From: Tannerella sp.
Lineage (GTDB): Bacteria > Bacteroidota > Bacteroidia > Bacteroidales > Tannerellaceae
Direction: 5' to 3'
Assembly: GCA_031271245.1 (NCBI GenBank)
Contig: JAISWC010000270.1
Location: 1 to 8,872, forward strand
Length of the DNA: 8,872 bases
The notes under the pieces are model-generated. The model searched no databases. It saw nothing but the letters and a program-made list of their open reading frames with translations, and was not told the DNA's origin. The translations under genes were made by a program, and so were the position numbers. Positions 6,392 through 8,872 of this stretch are shown here, one piece after another (the stretch's first letter is position 1; every line of letters begins with the position of its first letter).

Positions 6392-7453
6392 ATGAGAAAA
6401 ATATTTCTGATTTTCAGTGTCTTGTCGCTGGTTTCCCCATGGGGAATCTCACAAACAAAGAATGTCGATATCGACAATATATGGTTTTTTTATGCTTGTC
6501 GGATGTTCCCGACGCAACCGAGAGACCCAATTCATTTTGCGTATGCCGCACGCATCAACGCGAGCAGCGTGGCGAAAAAGAATCTCCGGATGGAGGCGCT
6601 GCAGGAGGCGCTGTATATCGAAGGACAGGTACAGACGGCCGACGAAAGCGAAGCGCAGATGCTGCTCGAAGTGACGTTTGGCGATGTTTTAGTCAAAAGC
6701 AGCGACGTGAGCGAGCGCAAGGAAGAAGTGAAGGACAAGGAAGGAAAAATTACTTCCACGAATTATTACTACAAAGTAGTGGTCACCTATTCGTTTGAAG
6801 CATCCTACCGGATTCTCACCGGCGGAGAAGAACTGACAAAAGGGAACTTCGTCGCTCGCTCGAGTAATCAGACCTTCGCCACCGAAGAATATACGAGCCG
6901 CAAAAAAGCTGCCGACTACTGGAATAACAACAGGGATGTGCTCATTTCCGGTTTTTATGAGAGACATGCGACGGAAGCGGTCAGCAAAATATCGGAGTTT
7001 GCCTCTTCGCGATTCGGATTTCCGGTGAAGAAGAACCTGAGATACACCCTCAAAACCATCGACGAGAAAAAGCACAGCGAAAACACGGCATTCCGGGCAG
7101 CCGTCGATGCGCTGAAGGAACTCCTCCAAGCCGCAACGCCGGACGAACTGCCGGACAGGGAACGGATGAAAGGTCTGGTTGACTACTTTAAAGGCATCCC
7201 GTCCAAATACACCGATCCGAAACTCAAGGCCGACGTGCGGCTGAGATACGCCGCCTACTACAATCTGTGCGCCCTCTATTATTACATGGATGAGCCGGAA
7301 AAGGTGGCCGAATATGCCGACCTGCTGATCGCCAACGGACATGACACGAAAGACGGCGAAAAAATGAAAAAAGACGCGGCCACACTGCAGAAATCGTTCG
7401 ACCGTACCGGTATCCGCACGCGGCACTTCGACCCGGAACGCTACTTCCACTGA
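6392..7453 (+). CDS. Exported Bacteroidales protein of unknown function, 353 aa
   Basis: The start at 6392 gives a clean signal peptide (MRKIFLIFSVLSLVSPWGIS, cleavage about residue 20) with no lipobox, so the product is probably periplasmic. The mature part begins with IDNIWFFYACRMFPTQPRDP (28-47), a pattern I recall from uncharacterised Bacteroidales proteins. Residues about 85-160 are beta-rich (MLLEVTFGDVLVKSSDV, then a charged KEEVKDKEGK loop and YYYKVVVTYSFEASYRI). The C-terminal third (about 230-335) is helical and Tyr/Ala-rich (RLRYAAYYNLCALYYYMDEPEKVAEYADLLIANG), resembling a tetratricopeptide-type hairpin. No catalytic motif is visible. The downstream neighbour is convergent, with only 14 nt between stops, and the upstream neighbour is divergent, so the gene appears to stand alone. 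A scaffold or binding role is possible but is inference only. Confidence 0.85.
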   Translation: MRKIFLIFSVLSLVSPWGISQTKNVDIDNIWFFYACRMFPTQPRDPIHFAYAARINASSVAKKNLRMEALQEALYIEGQVQTADESEAQMLLEVTFGDVLVKSSDVSERKEEVKDKEGKITSTNYYYKVVVTYSFEASYRILTGGEELTKGNFVARSSNQTFATEEYTSRKKAADYWNNNRDVLISGFYERHATEAVSKISEFASSRFGFPVKKNLRYTLKTIDEKKHSENTAFRAAVDALKELLQAATPDELPDRERMKGLVDYFKGIPSKYTDPKLKADVRLRYAAYYNLCALYYYMDEPEKVAEYADLLIANGHDTKDGEKMKKDAATLQKSFDRTGIRTRHFDPERYFH

Positions 7454-7467
7454 CCGCTCCCGGAAAA

Positions 7468-8367
7468 TCAGATACAACTGTCCGGGCAGTCCGTTTCGCC
7501 GGTTTCAAACTCCAGTGTGACGTGCGAGACGGCATGATCATGCAGGAGGTGTTTGATTCGGGACTTGACGGTTTCCATCCGGGAGGTGTCCGAAACGACG
7601 ATATGCGCCGTCAGCGCCGTTTCCGTTGTACTCAACGCCCAGATGTGCAGATGGTGAATGTCTTTCACCGCGGCCACGGTACGGATAAGCGCTTCGATTT
7701 CGTCCCGGTCGATGTTCTTGGGGACGCCGTCGAGTGAAAGCCGGATACTGTCCTGCAGGAGGCTCCATGTAGAGTAGACAATCACCGCAGCCACGACGAG
7801 TCCGATCACCGGGTCGATAAAGTGCCAGCCCGTATAAATGATCACCCCTCCCGAAACGACAACCCCTACCGACACCAGTGCATCGGCGGTCATGTGGAGG
7901 TAAGCGCCCTTTATGTTCAAATCCCGTTCCCTGTCTTTCATGAAAAGCCAGGCCGTGAAGGCATTGATGACAACGCCGATGCCGGCAACCACCATAATGA
8001 TGCCCCCTTCCACCGGTTGCGGGCGGAGAATCTTCTCTATGCTTTCGGCGATAATCACGCCTACGGCTACCAGCAGAATCACGGCATTGAGCAGCGAAAC
8101 CAGCACCGTACTTTTCTTGTATCCATAAGTATATTTGTGGTTGGAGCGCACCCTGGCCAGCCGGAAGGCCAGCATGGCCAGTATCAGGCTGGCCACGTCG
8201 CTCAGGTTGTGTCCTGCGTCGGAAAGCAGTCCCATCGAATGTGTATACAGTCCGGCAGCAAACTCGGCCACGACAAAAAGCAGGTTTATCGTAATCCCGA
8301 TGGTAAACGCTTTGTTCAGTGATGTGAACGTATGCGTATGATCATGATTGTGTTCGTGTGACATCAT
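7468..8367 (-). CDS. Cation diffusion facilitator (CzcD/ZitB-type zinc/cobalt efflux)
   Basis: This is an inner-membrane proton-coupled exporter of divalent metal, most likely Zn2+. The start is one of the paired Met codons at 8365-8367 or 8362-8364 (MMSHEHNHDHTHT), giving 298-299 aa, the usual size for CzcD/ZitB. The frame stays open to a Met at 8400, but a TATCTTTG promoter box (8381-8388) lies inside that extension, so the longer start is unlikely. Features (numbered from MSHEH): His-rich N-terminus (3-11), six hydrophobic segments between about 18 and 205, the metal-site HNLSD (52-56) in TM2 and its HMTAD partner (157-161) in TM5, both HxxxD, and a cytoplasmic C-terminal domain (about 212-285) with HHLHIWALSTTETALTAHIVV. 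The protein ends in a short CPDSC tail that could add a thiol metal ligand. It is divergent from the fucosidase gene and convergent with the 353-aa gene. Exact metal specificity is not visible. Confidence 0.93.
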   Translation of the reverse strand: MMSHEHNHDHTHTFTSLNKAFTIGITINLLFVVAEFAAGLYTHSMGLLSDAGHNLSDVASLILAMLAFRLARVRSNHKYTYGYKKSTVLVSLLNAVILLVAVGVIIAESIEKILRPQPVEGGIIMVVAGIGVVINAFTAWLFMKDRERDLNIKGAYLHMTADALVSVGVVVSGGVIIYTGWHFIDPVIGLVVAAVIVYSTWSLLQDSIRLSLDGVPKNIDRDEIEALIRTVAAVKDIHHLHIWALSTTETALTAHIVVSDTSRMETVKSRIKHLLHDHAVSHVTLEFETGETDCPDSCI

Positions 8368-8380
8368 TCTATTTTTTTGA

Positions 8381-8388
8381 CAAAGATA
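8381..8388 (-). promoter_or_regulatory. -7 box (TATCTTTG) for the cation efflux gene
   Basis: An exact minus-strand TATCTTTG lies 13 nt before the ATG at 8365-8367. A TTTTTG (minus strand, ending at 8411) lies 22 nt further upstream, close to where the -33 TTTG element is expected. The implied leader is very short (about 10 nt). The box decides the start: translation from 8400 would begin upstream of it. Confidence 0.6.
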
Positions 8389-8441
8389 CAAAAGATTCAA
8401 ATCGCAAAGACAAAAACCGAACCCTGAATAAAAAATTTCGC

Positions 8442-8449
8442 TATCTTTG
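8442..8449 (+). promoter_or_regulatory. -7 box (TATCTTTG) for the GH29 fucosidase gene
   Basis: An exact TATCTTTG on the plus strand, 29 nt before the ATG at 8479, implies a leader of about 25 nt. No good -33 element is seen. With the divergent box at 8381-8388 it forms a compact two-way promoter region. Confidence 0.55.
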
Positions 8450-8478
8450 ACGCCATATAATTTTAAACTCCAAACAAA

Positions 8479-8872
8479 ATGAAAAAATTAGCTACATTCG
8501 TATGCGCGTATCTGTTATTATTCTGCGCATGTCAAACGGAGGTAACGCCTCCCCAGGCCTTCGGGCCGGTTCCCAGTGACATCCAGATGGCATGGCACGA
8601 ACGGGAACAGTACGCTTTCGCTCACTTCACGACCAACACCTTCACCGACAAGGAATGGGGTTACGGCGACGAAAGTCCTTCCGTCTTCAATCCCACCGCC
8701 TTCGACGCCGAACAGTGGGTGACCACGATCAGGGACGCCGGCCTGAAGGGATTAATCCTCACCTGCAAGCACCATGACGGCTTTTGCCTGTGGCCCAGCG
8801 CCTGGACCGAACATTCCGTCAAGAACAGTCCCTTCCGCGAAGGGAAAGGCGACGTCGTGAAGGAAGTTTCCG
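8479..8872 (+). CDS. GH29 alpha-L-fucosidase, lipoprotein, N-terminal part (cut by window end)
   Basis: The first 131 residues of a secreted glycoside hydrolase are visible. Residues 1-17 form a lipoprotein signal peptide with lipobox FCAC and Cys18 as the likely lipidated residue, so the protein should be membrane-anchored. From about residue 34 the sequence follows the start of the GH29 TIM barrel: MAWHEREQYAFAHFTTNTF (37-55), DKEWGYGDE, FNPTAFDAEQW, and the family motif TCKHHDGFCLWPS (95-107), followed by HSVKNSPFREGKGDVVKE. GH29 enzymes remove alpha-L-fucose with retention of configuration. The NTFTDKEWGYG segment is more like the GH29-B group (alpha-1,3/4-fucosidases acting on branched Lewis-type glycans) than GH29-A, but the catalytic Asp and the acid/base lie beyond the edge. 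The start at 8479 fits both the signal peptide and the TATCTTTG box upstream. Host or diet glycan scavenging is the likely role. Confidence 0.92.
   Translation, partial: MKKLATFVCAYLLLFCACQTEVTPPQAFGPVPSDIQMAWHEREQYAFAHFTTNTFTDKEWGYGDESPSVFNPTAFDAEQWVTTIRDAGLKGLILTCKHHDGFCLWPSAWTEHSVKNSPFREGKGDVVKEVS

Noticed and set aside
6689..7477. Minus-strand frame of 262 codons
   Set aside because: It is antisense to the 353-aa exported protein gene and overlaps the end of the efflux gene; no protein-like domain is seen.
8368..8400. Eleven-codon N-terminal extension of the efflux protein (MNLLYLCQKNR)
   Set aside because: A -7 promoter box lies inside it, and the family normally begins at the His-rich MSHEH-type segment.

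Overview
The window looks like a chromosome segment of a Bacteroidales bacterium of intermediate G+C. The support is: exact TATCTTTG copies of the Bacteroidetes -7 promoter element (TAnnTTTG) close upstream of several starts, almost no Shine-Dalgarno signals, SusC/carboxypeptidase-regulatory-like domains, a secreted esterase with a type IX secretion (T9SS) C-terminal sorting domain, and a lipoprotein GH29 fucosidase. A T9SS cargo protein points to a Porphyromonas/Tannerella/Odoribacter-like lineage rather than typical gut Bacteroides, but the species cannot be fixed from this sequence.

Left part (1-1515), accessory in character. At the edge is the 3' remnant of a DUF4143-type ATPase gene on the minus strand. 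Next comes a minus-strand gene for a 221-aa protein of a Bacteroidetes family of unknown function. Directly upstream of it lies an array of eleven 21-bp units (1010-1240) that alternate between two types, giving a 42-bp higher-order period. Four of the six frames stay open across the array. One frame has a promoter-like box and an ATG start, and would encode a 117-aa heptad-repeat protein ending 19 nt before the 221-aa gene. Another frame overlaps that gene's start codon by ATGA. This array-plus-gene locus is the least explained part of the window.

Middle (1516-6391). A two-gene plus-strand unit encodes two exported envelope proteins. The first has an N-terminal carboxypeptidase-regulatory-like domain. 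The second is a DUF4140/DUF4139 (MuiA-like) protein whose DUF4139 half is interrupted by a SusC-type plug-leader domain with a TonB-box-like motif. Convergent to it is a minus-strand alpha/beta-hydrolase esterase with a T9SS sorting domain. The short convergent gap holds a weak terminator candidate and a small Cys-containing open frame.

Right part (6392-8872). There is a plus-strand exported protein of unknown function, a convergent CzcD/ZitB-type cation diffusion facilitator whose start should be set at the MMSHEH methionines because a promoter box lies further upstream, and a divergent GH29 alpha-L-fucosidase lipoprotein cut by the right edge. Apart from the 1516/2831 pair and the possible array/221-aa operon, the genes look independently transcribed. 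Most products act in the envelope or outside the cell.
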